A stretch of 18,536 nucleotides of DNA from Clostridia bacterium (GCA_900757255.1 CAAENE010000107.1:1-18536), one strand, 5' to 3'; shown: positions 1 to 6,656, counted from the first letter of the stretch. Translations and numbers: made by a program. The notes: generated by a model from the sequence alone, not told the origin.

Positions 1-339
1 ATATTCGCGTACCAGGTCGCGGCCGGCCTTGGTGTTGGTTGCTTTATAATCAGTCAGCGCACTGTCGAACAGGCAGAATCCGTCATGATGCTTGGTTGTG
101 AGCACAGCGTATTTCATGCCTGCTTCTTTAGCAAGGCGCGCCCATTCCTTCGGGTCATAATCCACTGGGTCAAACTCGTCAAAATAGTTTTGATATTCTT
201 CGTCTGTAATCTGTTTATGGCTTTTTATCCATTCTCCCCGCGCCGGTATGGCATACAGACCCCAGTGAATAAACATGCCGAACCGGTCCTGCATCATCCA
301 CTGCGTCCTCCTGTTTCTTCCTTCTATTTGCTGGTTCAT
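1..339 (-). CDS. Alpha-L-fucosidase, GH29 family (N-terminal fragment, runs off the window)
   Basis: This is a retaining exo-glycosidase that releases L-fucose from fucosylated glycans. Only the first 113 residues are present; the gene continues past base 1. Reading the minus strand, the start of the (beta/alpha)8 barrel is clear: FGMFIHWGLYAIPARGEW near residues 20-38, then the TTKHHDGFCLFDS strand near residues 81-93, both hallmarks of GH29. No signal peptide is visible before the catalytic domain, so the enzyme may be cytoplasmic and act on imported oligosaccharides. The ATG at 337-339 is chosen because AGGAGG lies a few bases upstream and the barrel starts right after it. The catalytic nucleophile lies outside the window, so activity cannot be judged. 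A fucose isomerase and kinase lie about 11 kb away in the same window, which supports a fucose-related role. Confidence 0.93.
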   Translation of the reverse strand, partial: MNQQIEGRNRRTQWMMQDRFGMFIHWGLYAIPARGEWIKSHKQITDEEYQNYFDEFDPVDYDPKEWARLAKEAGMKYAVLTTKHHDGFCLFDSALTDYKATNTKAGRDLVREY

Positions 340-370
340 TTTGAATCCTCCTTTATATTAGATTAGGCAC

Positions 371-428
371 AGTATAAAACTTGGAAAGAAAAAAGGGAAT
401 AGACAAAATTAAGGTTATTTTTGTCTAT
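371..428 (-). promoter_or_regulatory. Putative fucosidase promoter with an inverted-repeat operator
   Basis: On the minus strand a TATACT -10 box lies at 371-376, about 30 bases before the fucosidase start. No good -35 box is found 17 bases upstream (394-399). Directly upstream, 399-428 is an inverted repeat with 10-bp perfect arms, ATAGACAAAA and TTTTGTCTAT, and partly complementary bases between them. A poor -35 next to a dyad fits an activator-dependent promoter. The regulator is unknown. Confidence 0.5.
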
Positions 429-582
429 CGGAATCAAAAATATGGAGAGTGGATATATGCTTCTTACGATTATTACGTGTTAGTTCAGAATGATTTTATG
501 AAATTTTTTTCTAATATCATATCAAATTGCTGCCCGAAAAATAATTTTATTTACGATAGAATGGATAGTCTTGTCTGGCAAC

Positions 583-616
583 AAGACGGCAGCTGAGATA
601 GAACAGCTGCCGTCTT
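583..616. terminator. Rho-independent terminator (hairpin)
   Basis: Perfect 13-bp stem, AAGACGGCAGCTG at 583-595 and CAGCTGCCGTCTT at 604-616, with an 8-base loop. The run after the stem is a little T-richer on the plus strand (TTTATTTGTT). The nearest gene it could serve is the small minus-strand CDS that ends 8 bases away at 624. Confidence 0.75.
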
Positions 617-623
617 TATTTGT

Positions 624-767
624 TCATAAATCATCTGCATCCTGGACAGGACGTTCTCCTTTGTTCCAGTTAACGCCGGTATAACTGCCCTGCGGGTCAG
701 TTTTGCTTGGTTTGCTTAAAACGTCGACTACCTTTTTGTAATCCTTTTCCCGTTTTTCTTTTTTCAT
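624..767 (-). CDS. Small conserved-looking protein of unknown function (47 aa)
   Basis: A 47-codon gene starts at the ATG at 765-767, behind a strong GGAGGTG site seven bases upstream, and ends at TGA at 624-626, just before a terminator hairpin. The product begins with a very basic, charged stretch (MKKEKREKDYKKVVDVL) and ends with DPQGSYTGVNWNK...PVQDADDL. It has no membrane segment or signal peptide. From memory, short clostridial proteins sharing a DPxGSYTG...PVQDADDL pattern are common and uncharacterised; I could not check this. The function is unknown. The good ribosome site, codon-like composition and terminator make it a real gene rather than a chance frame. Confidence 0.75.
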   Translation of the reverse strand: MKKEKREKDYKKVVDVLSKPSKTDPQGSYTGVNWNKGERPVQDADDL

Positions 768-828
768 GGTACACCTCCAGGTTTTTTCTTAGCATTTCCC
801 AATTTGCGGAATAAATTCAACAGGTTTG

Positions 829-857
829 TTGAAAAAAAAGGATAGAAATGCTATAAT
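829..857 (+). promoter_or_regulatory. Sigma-A promoter of the SAM-cycle cluster
   Basis: TTGAAA at 829-834 and TATAAT at 852-857 are spaced 17 bp, a near-consensus vegetative promoter. Transcription would start near 864, leaving a leader of about 100 bases before the methyltransferase start. That leader is too short for a SAM-I riboswitch or T-box, and no core motif of either is seen. Confidence 0.8.
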
Positions 858-960
858 GGCAACAGCTATGAACCATGCGTTGTCATGCGATTTTTTTGTT
901 GATGGTATGCGGAGCAAATGATTATTGATGATAAAATAAATGAACAAGGCGGTAATGGAC

Positions 961-2175
961 ATGAATCGGAACGATTTTCAAAATTTAATTTCACAAAAAA
1001 TTTTGCTTTTAGACGGTGCGACCGGAACGGCGCTGGCAAAGGCCGGAATGCCGGCCGGCGTGTGTGTTGAGCAGTGGGCGCTGGAGCATCCGCAGGTGCT
1101 GGCGGAAATACAAAAAAAATATTATGAGGCTGGCTCGGACGCGGTATATACCTGTACATTTGGAGCCAATGGGGCAAAATTATCGGGATTTGGGATAGAA
1201 GAGAGCGAAAGTCTGAATTATGAATTAGCACAGCTTACAAAGCAGATTGCACCGGATAAGCTGACGGGCGGTTCGATTGGACCGACAGGCGAAATGGCGG
1301 TACCCTTCGGGATAAAAACAGCCGAGGATTTCCGGAATTATTTTTTGCCCCAGATCAAGGGCCTTTTCAGGGGCAGGGTGGACTTTCTTGTATTTGAAAC
1401 GATGATTGATATTCGGGAACTCCGGTTTGCTATCCTTACAGCAAAGGAGGTCTGTGATTTGCCGATCGTCGCTACCCTTTCAGTGGATGAACAAGGAAAA
1501 ACTTTGGGAGGCACACCCTTTGAAACAGCGCTTGTAACACTTACCTCCCTTGGCGCCGATGCGGTGGGCCTGAATTGTTCCTGCGGGCCGGAGGAAATGC
1601 TGAAATTGCTGGAAAATGCCAAACAATATGCGGCTGTTCCGCTTGTTGCAAAACCCAATGCCGGTCTGCCGGAGGTTGATGAAAATGGGAATACGCGCTT
1701 TACCATGGAAGCTTCGGCTTTTTCGTCCTATGCAAAGCAGTTTGCCGAAGCGGGAGTATGCCTGACCGGAGGCTGCTGCGGTACTGACGACAGTTTTATC
1801 CGTGCAGTTGCCCAAAAGCTGAAAGGAATCAAACCTACCCTGCCGGACGGTTCCGTTGAACAGATCATCACCTCCGCCCGTACTATTTATCAAGTGGATC
1901 AAGTACCGGATGAGGTTGTTAAATGCGATGAATTTCTGGCCGATACTGTTATGGACGAATATATGGACAGCGATTGTCTCGTTATTAAGGCGGATAAAAT
2001 GGAGGATGCGGACGCAATCGACCAGCTGACCGGTATGGTCAATATTCCCCTTATTTTTGACTGTGAAAACGATTCTGTCCTGCGTGAAATTTTAAAGCGT
2101 TATCCCGGACGGGCAGGCGTTATCAACGGTGAGGCATCGGAGAGCGCAAAGGAATTCGGCGCGCTGTTGTGTTGA
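961..2175 (+). CDS. Homocysteine S-methyltransferase with a remnant folate-domain-like tail
   Basis: The protein transfers a methyl group to homocysteine to make methionine. Residues 1-295 form a Hcy-binding barrel like the first module of MetH: LLDGATGTAL near 17-25, GGSIGPTGEM near 103-112, and the three zinc-binding cysteines C206 (in GLNCSCG) and C272/C273 (in TGGCCGT). Residues 300-404 are unusual. The stretch PLIFDCENDSVLREILKRYP...INGE resembles the middle of the pterin-binding barrel of MetH (PLxIDSSxPxVLEAAL...INSxNGE), but the rest of that domain and the cobalamin domains are absent. The methyl donor is therefore uncertain. The ATG at 961 is preferred because AAGGCGG lies 8 bases upstream; in-frame ATGs at 940 and 955 lack a good site. 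It heads a cluster with ahcY and metK. Confidence 0.88.
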   Translation: MNRNDFQNLISQKILLLDGATGTALAKAGMPAGVCVEQWALEHPQVLAEIQKKYYEAGSDAVYTCTFGANGAKLSGFGIEESESLNYELAQLTKQIAPDKLTGGSIGPTGEMAVPFGIKTAEDFRNYFLPQIKGLFRGRVDFLVFETMIDIRELRFAILTAKEVCDLPIVATLSVDEQGKTLGGTPFETALVTLTSLGADAVGLNCSCGPEEMLKLLENAKQYAAVPLVAKPNAGLPEVDENGNTRFTMEASAFSSYAKQFAEAGVCLTGGCCGTDDSFIRAVAQKLKGIKPTLPDGSVEQIITSARTIYQVDQVPDEVVKCDEFLADTVMDEYMDSDCLVIKADKMEDADAIDQLTGMVNIPLIFDCENDSVLREILKRYPGRAGVINGEASESAKEFGALLC

Positions 2176-2191
2176 CGGAACAAATCAGATA

Positions 2192-2466
2192 TGATACAAT
2201 AACCACTGCGCAGTTATAACCTAGTCGCAGATATCCCCGCCTCGCGAGAAGGCGGGTTCCATATCAGGGTTTCAGCGGGGGTTATATCCCCCCGCTGAAA
2301 CCCTGAGGAGCACAGCTCCCTGCGACGGTTGCAATTGTCGTAGTGTGATTAAGCGAGCTTATCATGCTTTGCTCCGATTTAAATACGTTGAATTTATGCG
2401 CATGCGAATATTTTTCGCTGCGCTTTCAATCGCATTTATGTAATTGTACGATGGTGCAATGTATCA
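2192..2466. repeat. Palindromic repeat element, copy 1 (interrupted by a second element)
   Basis: The gap between the methyltransferase and ahcY holds no gene. Imperfect terminal inverted repeats, TGATACAAT at 2192-2200 and AATGTATCA at 2458-2466, bound it. The outer parts match the element at 7838-7940: an ACTGC-type palindrome near the left end (2205-2214), then ATACGTTGAA-Y-TTATGCGC near 2383-2401, then a GC-rich dyad and GTAATTGTAC near the right end. In copy 2 the first two blocks are adjacent. Here about 165 bases, including the cloverleaf at 2224-2326, separate them, so the cloverleaf was probably inserted into an older repeat. The boundaries are approximate. Confidence 0.6.
2224..2326. 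other. Cloverleaf-forming structured sequence (possible RNA or miniature mobile element)
   Basis: A closing stem, GTCGCAG at 2224-2230 and CTGCGAC at 2320-2326, encloses three hairpins: CCCGCC/GGCGGG (2236-2256), a perfect 17-bp stem (2265-2281 with 2289-2305, loop 2282-2288), and GGAGC-ACA-GCTCC (2307-2319). Nearly every base is paired, which is rare by chance. It is visibly more GC-rich than the flanks. It could act as a structured leader of ahcY-metK, as a REP-like or MITE-like element, or as a partial terminator. The sequence alone does not separate these. Confidence 0.65.
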
Positions 2467-2484
2467 CGAATGAGGGGGATTTTT

Positions 2485-3717
2485 TTGACGGAACTTGTTA
2501 AAAGCGGTTTGAATAAAATCAAATGGTGCGAAAAAAACATGCCGATTTTGGCAGAAATTGAAAAAGATTTTTTAAAAAACCAATATTTTAAAGGTCTTAA
2601 AATATTAGTATGCGTCCATATGGAGGGCAAAACAGCGCGGCTGGTCAAGCTTTTGCGGGACGGCGGCGCTGAAGTGTTCGCCTGCGGCTGTAATCCTTTG
2701 TCTACTCAGGATGATGTTGCAGCGGCATTAAATACCCTTGACCATATTACGGTTTTTGCAAAGCACGGTTCAACTGAGCAAGAGTATTTTGGATACATAG
2801 AATCGGCTCTGAAACAGGAGCCTCAGATCATCATAGACGACGGCGGAGATGTGGTACACCTGCTGCATACAAAATATCAGCATCTGCTGCCCAAAATTTT
2901 CGGCGGCGGTGAGGAAACAACGACCGGAATTGCAAGACTGCGGTCCATGGAACGGGCCGGCACTTTAAAAATGCCGATGTTTTCCATCAATGACGCCGAT
3001 TGTAAGCATCTGTTTGATAACCGGTATGGGACAGGCCAATCTGTCTGGGACGGAATCAACAGGACCACCAATCTTGCTGTCGCTGGTAAAACAGTTGTGG
3101 TTGCAGGCTATGGCTGGTGCGGAAAAGGTGTTTGTATGCGGGCAAAAGGCTTTGGCGCAAAGGTGGTTGTCTGTGAAGTCGACCCTGTGAAAGCAATCGA
3201 GGCGGTGATGGATGGCTTTACGGTTCTGCCAATGGAGGAGGCTGCGGCCGTCGGCGACTTTTTTATCACAGTTACCGGCTGCCGGGATGTTATCACCAAA
3301 GAGCACTTTGTAAAAATGAAGGATGGCGCAATTTTAGCAAATGCGGGACATTTTGATGTAGAAATCAACCTGGTTGAGCTTGCTGAAATTGCAATAGAAA
3401 AGACTGAACCAAGGGCGAATGTAGAAGGGTATCTTTTGCCGGACGGCAAGCAGCTGAATGTCTTGGCGCAGGGAAGGCTGGTCAACCTTGCGGCGGGCGA
3501 CGGTCATCCGGCAGAAATTATGGATATGAGCTTTGCGCTGCAGGCGCTGTGCGCAAAATATGTGGCGGAGCACCGCGATGAATTATCATGCAGGCTGTAC
3601 CCGGTACCGGCTGAAATTGACCGGTACGTGGCAAAGGTGAAATTAAAGACGCTGGGCATTTCTATTGACCGGCTTACAAAAGAACAAATACAATATTTAA
3701 TGGAAGAGCAGGGGTGA
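2485..3717 (+). CDS. ahcY: S-adenosylhomocysteine hydrolase (adenosylhomocysteinase), short form
   Basis: This NAD-dependent enzyme splits S-adenosylhomocysteine into adenosine and homocysteine, so relieving product inhibition of methyltransferases. Seen in the sequence are NPLSTQDDVAAAL near 74-86, DDGGDVVHLLH near 116-126, EETTTGIARL near 143, the K/D pair in CKHLFDNRYG, the NAD Rossmann motif VVVAGYGWCGKGV near 205, and NAGHFDVEIN near 286. At 410 residues it lacks the C-terminal KPxHYRY tail of classical enzymes, as I recall for the Thermotoga and archaeal type. The usual HMTxxTA motif reads HMEGKTA. The TTG at 2485 is preferred to the ATG at 2470: GAGGGGGA sits about 7 bases before it, and the family N-terminus aligns from there. 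It overlaps the metK ribosome site. Confidence 0.92.
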   Translation: MTELVKSGLNKIKWCEKNMPILAEIEKDFLKNQYFKGLKILVCVHMEGKTARLVKLLRDGGAEVFACGCNPLSTQDDVAAALNTLDHITVFAKHGSTEQEYFGYIESALKQEPQIIIDDGGDVVHLLHTKYQHLLPKIFGGGEETTTGIARLRSMERAGTLKMPMFSINDADCKHLFDNRYGTGQSVWDGINRTTNLAVAGKTVVVAGYGWCGKGVCMRAKGFGAKVVVCEVDPVKAIEAVMDGFTVLPMEEAAAVGDFFITVTGCRDVITKEHFVKMKDGAILANAGHFDVEINLVELAEIAIEKTEPRANVEGYLLPDGKQLNVLAQGRLVNLAAGDGHPAEIMDMSFALQALCAKYVAEHRDELSCRLYPVPAEIDRYVAKVKLKTLGISIDRLTKEQIQYLMEEQG

Positions 3718-3722
3718 GGAGA

Positions 3723-4904
3723 ATGAAACGCTTTTTTACATCTGAGTCTGTGACCGAAGGGCATCCGGATAAGGTCTGCGACGCGATTTCAGATGCGATT
3801 TTAGACGAAATTTTATCAAAGGACAAGTTTGCGCGTGTCGCGTGCGAAACTGCTACGACAACCGGTATGGTTCTTGTCATGGGCGAAATCACGACCGACA
3901 GTTATGTGGATATCCCCAGCATTGTCCGCAAAACAGTGAATGAAATTGGATATAATAACTCTGAGCTTGGTTTTGACGCTAATACCTGCGCTGTTATGAC
4001 GGCGATTGATGAACAGAGCCCGGATATTAAGGGCGGCGTTGATACCGCATATGAAATCCGGGGCAAAGGGGCTGCGGACGAATTTGCTAAAACCGGCGCC
4101 GGCGACCAGGGTATGGTCTTTGGATATGCGTGCGATGAAACAGAGGAATTGATGCCGCTGCCAATTGTGCTGGCTCATAAGCTGGTGCAAAGGTTATCTC
4201 AGGTTCGTAAATCCGGAAAGCTGCCTTACCTGCGCCCTGACGGTAAATCACAGGTTACGGTTGAATATGACGGGGACAAGCCTGTTCGTATTGACGCTGT
4301 GGTTATCTCGACTCAGCACGACCCTGATGCAACCCAGCAACAGATATTTGACGATGTTGTCAAATATGTCATTGATACAGTAATCCCGAAAAATTTGATG
4401 GATGAAAGAACTAAAATTTTTGTCAATCCCTCCGGAAACTTTGTAGTGGGCGGTCCTCACGGAGACAGCGGCCTGACCGGACGGAAAATCATTGTTGACA
4501 CCTATGGAGGATACGCGCGGCACGGAGGCGGCGCTTATTCCGGGAAAGATCCGACCAAGGTTGACAGAAGCGCGTCTTATGCGGCCAGATATGTCGCGAA
4601 AAATATTGTAGCCGCAGGACTTGCTAAACGCTGTGAAGTGCAGATTGCTTATGCAATCGGCGTTGCCAATCCTGTGTCGGTACTAATAGATACGTTTGGT
4701 ACCGGTAAAGCCGATGATGAGACTCTTCAAAATGCGGTTATAAAATTATTTGACCTGCGTCCCGCGGCTATCATCCACAATTTTGACCTGCGCCGGCCAA
4801 TTTACAGACAAACCGCGGCATACGGTCATTTCGGACGGAATGATCTTGATCTTCCGTGGGAAAAAACCGATAGGGCGGAACAGTTAAAAGAAGAATTAAA
4901 ATAA
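3723..4904 (+). CDS. metK: S-adenosylmethionine synthase (methionine adenosyltransferase)
   Basis: MetK makes SAM from methionine and ATP and acts as a tetramer in the cytoplasm. All hallmarks are present: SESVTEGHPDKVCDAISDAILD at the N-terminus (metal and ATP binding), the GAGDQGMVFGYA loop near 115-126, the IFVNPSGNFVVGGPHGDSGLTGRK region near 225-250, and GGGAYSGKDPTKVDRSASYAARYVAKN near 265-290. At 393 residues it is of normal length and looks intact. The ATG at 3723 is chosen; AGGGG lies about 8 bases upstream, inside the end of ahcY, so the two genes are translationally close. The GTG at 3714 is an in-frame alternative. It completes the local SAM cycle with the methyltransferase and ahcY. 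Confidence 0.97.
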   Translation: MKRFFTSESVTEGHPDKVCDAISDAILDEILSKDKFARVACETATTTGMVLVMGEITTDSYVDIPSIVRKTVNEIGYNNSELGFDANTCAVMTAIDEQSPDIKGGVDTAYEIRGKGAADEFAKTGAGDQGMVFGYACDETEELMPLPIVLAHKLVQRLSQVRKSGKLPYLRPDGKSQVTVEYDGDKPVRIDAVVISTQHDPDATQQQIFDDVVKYVIDTVIPKNLMDERTKIFVNPSGNFVVGGPHGDSGLTGRKIIVDTYGGYARHGGGAYSGKDPTKVDRSASYAARYVAKNIVAAGLAKRCEVQIAYAIGVANPVSVLIDTFGTGKADDETLQNAVIKLFDLRPAAIIHNFDLRRPIYRQTAAYGHFGRNDLDLPWEKTDRAEQLKEELK

Positions 4905-4910
4905 TCTTGA

Positions 4911-4936
4911 GCCGCTGAATTGTTCAGCGGCTTTTT
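4911..4936 (+). terminator. Rho-independent terminator after metK
   Basis: Perfect 9-bp stem GCCGCTGAA (4911-4919) / TTCAGCGGC (4923-4931), a 3-base loop and five Ts at 4932-4936, starting 6 bases after the metK stop codon. Confidence 0.93.
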
Positions 4937-5024
4937 AGGGTTTCTTTATGCAGCGGATAAATGGACAGATGGTAAAAGCCGATCCCATGCTGTAACAGAA
5001 AAAATTATGCCAACTGGAGGAACT

Positions 5025-5729
5025 ATGGAAAAATTACTGATAAAAGGCGGAAAAATGCTGAATGTTGCTATTTCCGGGGAAATGGAAAATCAATTTGAAA
5101 GATACCGCGAGATGCTTCTTTCCTGGAATGAAAAAATGAATCTGACTGCAATTTCGGAACCGGATGAAGTGACTGTAAAACACTTTCTGGATTCGATTGC
5201 GGGACAAACATATATTCCGCAGGATGCATCGGTAATTGACGTCGGTACAGGCGCTGGTTTTCCTGGACTGCCGCTGAAAATCATAAGGGGGGATATCCGG
5301 TTGACCCTCCTGGATTCTCTGAATAAACGTCTGGTTTTTTTACAGGAAACAGCAAAAGAACTGCGGCTTCAGGATATTGCTTTTGTGCACCAGCGTGCAG
5401 AGGATGCAGCGCATATCAGTTTGTACCGGGAACAATTTGATATAGCTGTTTCGAGGGCGGTCGCACCTTTAAATGTCCTTTTAGAGTACTGTATGCCCTT
5501 TGTTAAAATCGGCGGCTGCTTTTTAGCCTATAAGGGAAAAGAGGCTGAGACTGAAGCGAAAACCGCTAAAGCTGCCCTTATGAAAACTGGGAGCAAAATA
5601 GAATGTGTCGCTCCGGTCGTTTTACCGGATACTTCGCTGGAACATAAAATCATAGTCATACGCAAAATGACAGCCTGTGACAAGAATCTACCGCGAAAAG
5701 CCGGAACTCCGTCGAAAAAACCCCTATAA
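5025..5729 (+). CDS. rsmG: 16S rRNA (guanine-N7) methyltransferase RsmG (GidB)
   Basis: RsmG methylates N7 of G527 (E. coli numbering) in 16S rRNA, using SAM. The Rossmann-fold motifs are VIDVGTGAGFPGLPLKI (SAM motif I, near 69-85), LLDSLNKRLVFLQET near 93-107, and FDIAVSRAVAPLNVLLEYCMPFVKIGG near 136-162. The N-terminal LLSWNEKMNLTAISEPDEVTVKHFLDS is typical of the family. At 234 residues it matches the usual length. The ATG at 5025 is chosen because TGGAGG lies four bases upstream and the family N-terminus starts there; the frame is open further upstream into the metK terminator. It is followed by noc, as in Bacillus. Loss of RsmG is known to give low-level streptomycin resistance. Confidence 0.95.
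   Translation: MEKLLIKGGKMLNVAISGEMENQFERYREMLLSWNEKMNLTAISEPDEVTVKHFLDSIAGQTYIPQDASVIDVGTGAGFPGLPLKIIRGDIRLTLLDSLNKRLVFLQETAKELRLQDIAFVHQRAEDAAHISLYREQFDIAVSRAVAPLNVLLEYCMPFVKIGGCFLAYKGKEAETEAKTAKAALMKTGSKIECVAPVVLPDTSLEHKIIVIRKMTACDKNLPRKAGTPSKKPL
5070..5083. other. Candidate Noc-binding site (NBS) inside rsmG
   Basis: ATTTCCGGGGAAAT matches the Bacillus NBS consensus ATTTCCCGGGAAAT (recalled from the literature) at 13 of 14 positions. It lies within codons of rsmG, about 750 bases before the noc start. The downstream Noc protein carries the four residues linked to NBS recognition. The site is coding, so chance or codon constraint remains possible. Confidence 0.4.
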
Positions 5730-5765
5730 AGACGAATTTTTATGGTTCTATGTCGAACGATTTTT

Positions 5766-5794
5766 CTGGAAATATTTCCTAAATATGGTATACT
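5766..5794 (+). promoter_or_regulatory. Probable noc promoter (extended -10)
   Basis: TATACT at 5789-5794 is preceded by TGG, giving an extended -10 (TGG-TATACT). The -35 region near 5766-5771 is poor. A small dyad, GGAAATATTTCC, lies at 5768-5779. Transcription would start about 25-30 bases before the noc start codon. Confidence 0.55.
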
Positions 5795-5827
5795 ATAGAT
5801 AACAAAAGAAAAGGGCGGTGTATCTGT

Positions 5828-6646
5828 ATGTTACCATTTATGAAGACCGAGTCGGACAAAAAAATCGTTATGATTGACATCAATAAAATTATTCCAAATA
5901 AAAATCAGCCAAGAAAATTATTTGATTTGAATTCGTTGGCTGAGTTAAGCAGCTCAATCAAGGAATACGGCATCTTAGAGCCGCTGATCGTACGAAAAGC
6001 AGAAAACGGCTATGAATTGGTGGCGGGCGAGCGACGGCTGCGCGCAGCTAAAATAGCTAAGGTAGAATCTGTACCGGCCATTATTAAAAACTTGAATGAG
6101 AATGACAGTGCCATCATTGCTTTGATCGAAAATATTCAGCGTGAAAACCTGTCTTTTATGGAAGAAGCGGAAAGCTACGCGTATCTAATGAATATTTCTG
6201 GGCTGACTCAAGAGGAAATCGCGCAGAAGGTGGGCAAAAACCAGTCGACGGTGGCTAACAAGCTGCGTTTATTAAAGCTTCCCCCGTCTGTCAAAAAAAT
6301 CGTGACCGAACGCGGCTTGACAGAACGGCATGCAAGGGCCCTCCTCAAAGTTCAGCCTGAATCCGCACAAATGGAGCTGCTCAGTATCATCTGTAAAAAT
6401 AAGCTGAATGTGAAAGAAACTGATACCTTAGTTGAATATTATTATACCAACGGCAGCTTTGAGCAAACTGTTCCGGAACGAAAGAAAAGGAAAAAAATGA
6501 AAAATGTGATTGTGCGGGATATCCGGCTGTTTGCAAACACTATCAACCATGCAATCAACACTATGAAGCAGTCGGGAATCAATGCGGAAGCAACCAAAAA
6601 GGAATCGGATGAGTTTATTGAATATGTGATTAAGATTAAAAAATGA
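5828..6646 (+). CDS. noc: Nucleoid occlusion protein Noc (ParB-family CTPase clamp)
   Basis: Noc binds NBS sites, spreads as a CTP-dependent clamp and blocks division over the nucleoid. Domains: N-terminal ParB/CTP-binding domain (residues 12-108) with GERRLRAAK at 67-75 and ENIQREN at 101-107; central HTH (126-175); C-terminal dimerisation domain (about 205-272), whose IEYVIKIKK end resembles Bacillus Noc. The residues reported to set NBS rather than parS binding are all of the Noc type: Q139, K145, K150 and R167 (Q173, K179, K184 and R201 in Caulobacter ParB numbering). Oddly, the N-terminus (MLPFMKTESDKK) is short and lacks the amphipathic membrane-binding helix of Bacillus Noc; no in-frame start lies upstream before a stop. 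The start has GGGCGGTG about 10 bases before it. The neighbour is rsmG, as in Bacillus. Confidence 0.9.
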   Translation: MLPFMKTESDKKIVMIDINKIIPNKNQPRKLFDLNSLAELSSSIKEYGILEPLIVRKAENGYELVAGERRLRAAKIAKVESVPAIIKNLNENDSAIIALIENIQRENLSFMEEAESYAYLMNISGLTQEEIAQKVGKNQSTVANKLRLLKLPPSVKKIVTERGLTERHARALLKVQPESAQMELLSIICKNKLNVKETDTLVEYYYTNGSFEQTVPERKKRKKMKNVIVRDIRLFANTINHAINTMKQSGINAEATKKESDEFIEYVIKIKK

Positions 6647-6656
6647 GTACTTAAAA

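Noticed and set aside
381..596. A 71-codon plus-strand frame starting at TTG
   Set aside because: It has no ribosome site, opens within the fucosidase promoter region, crosses the inverted repeat at 399-428 and ends inside a terminator stem. Its aromatic-rich composition fits AT-rich non-coding DNA.
864..910. CATG-CGTTGT-CATG followed by Ts as an attenuator in the SAM-cycle leader
   Set aside because: The stem is only four base pairs, too weak for a terminator.
940..960. Upstream start of the homocysteine methyltransferase at ATG 940
   Set aside because: No ribosome site lies at a workable distance, while AAGGCGG (944-950) sits well for ATG 961. The difference is only seven residues.
2300..2330. 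GAGGAGC...TGCGAC before ahcY, which recalls the core of the SAH riboswitch
   Set aside because: The match is partial and interrupted, and every base is already explained by the third hairpin and closing stem of the cloverleaf. The conserved second half of the SAH riboswitch is not found. An Infernal search with the Rfam SAH model would settle it.
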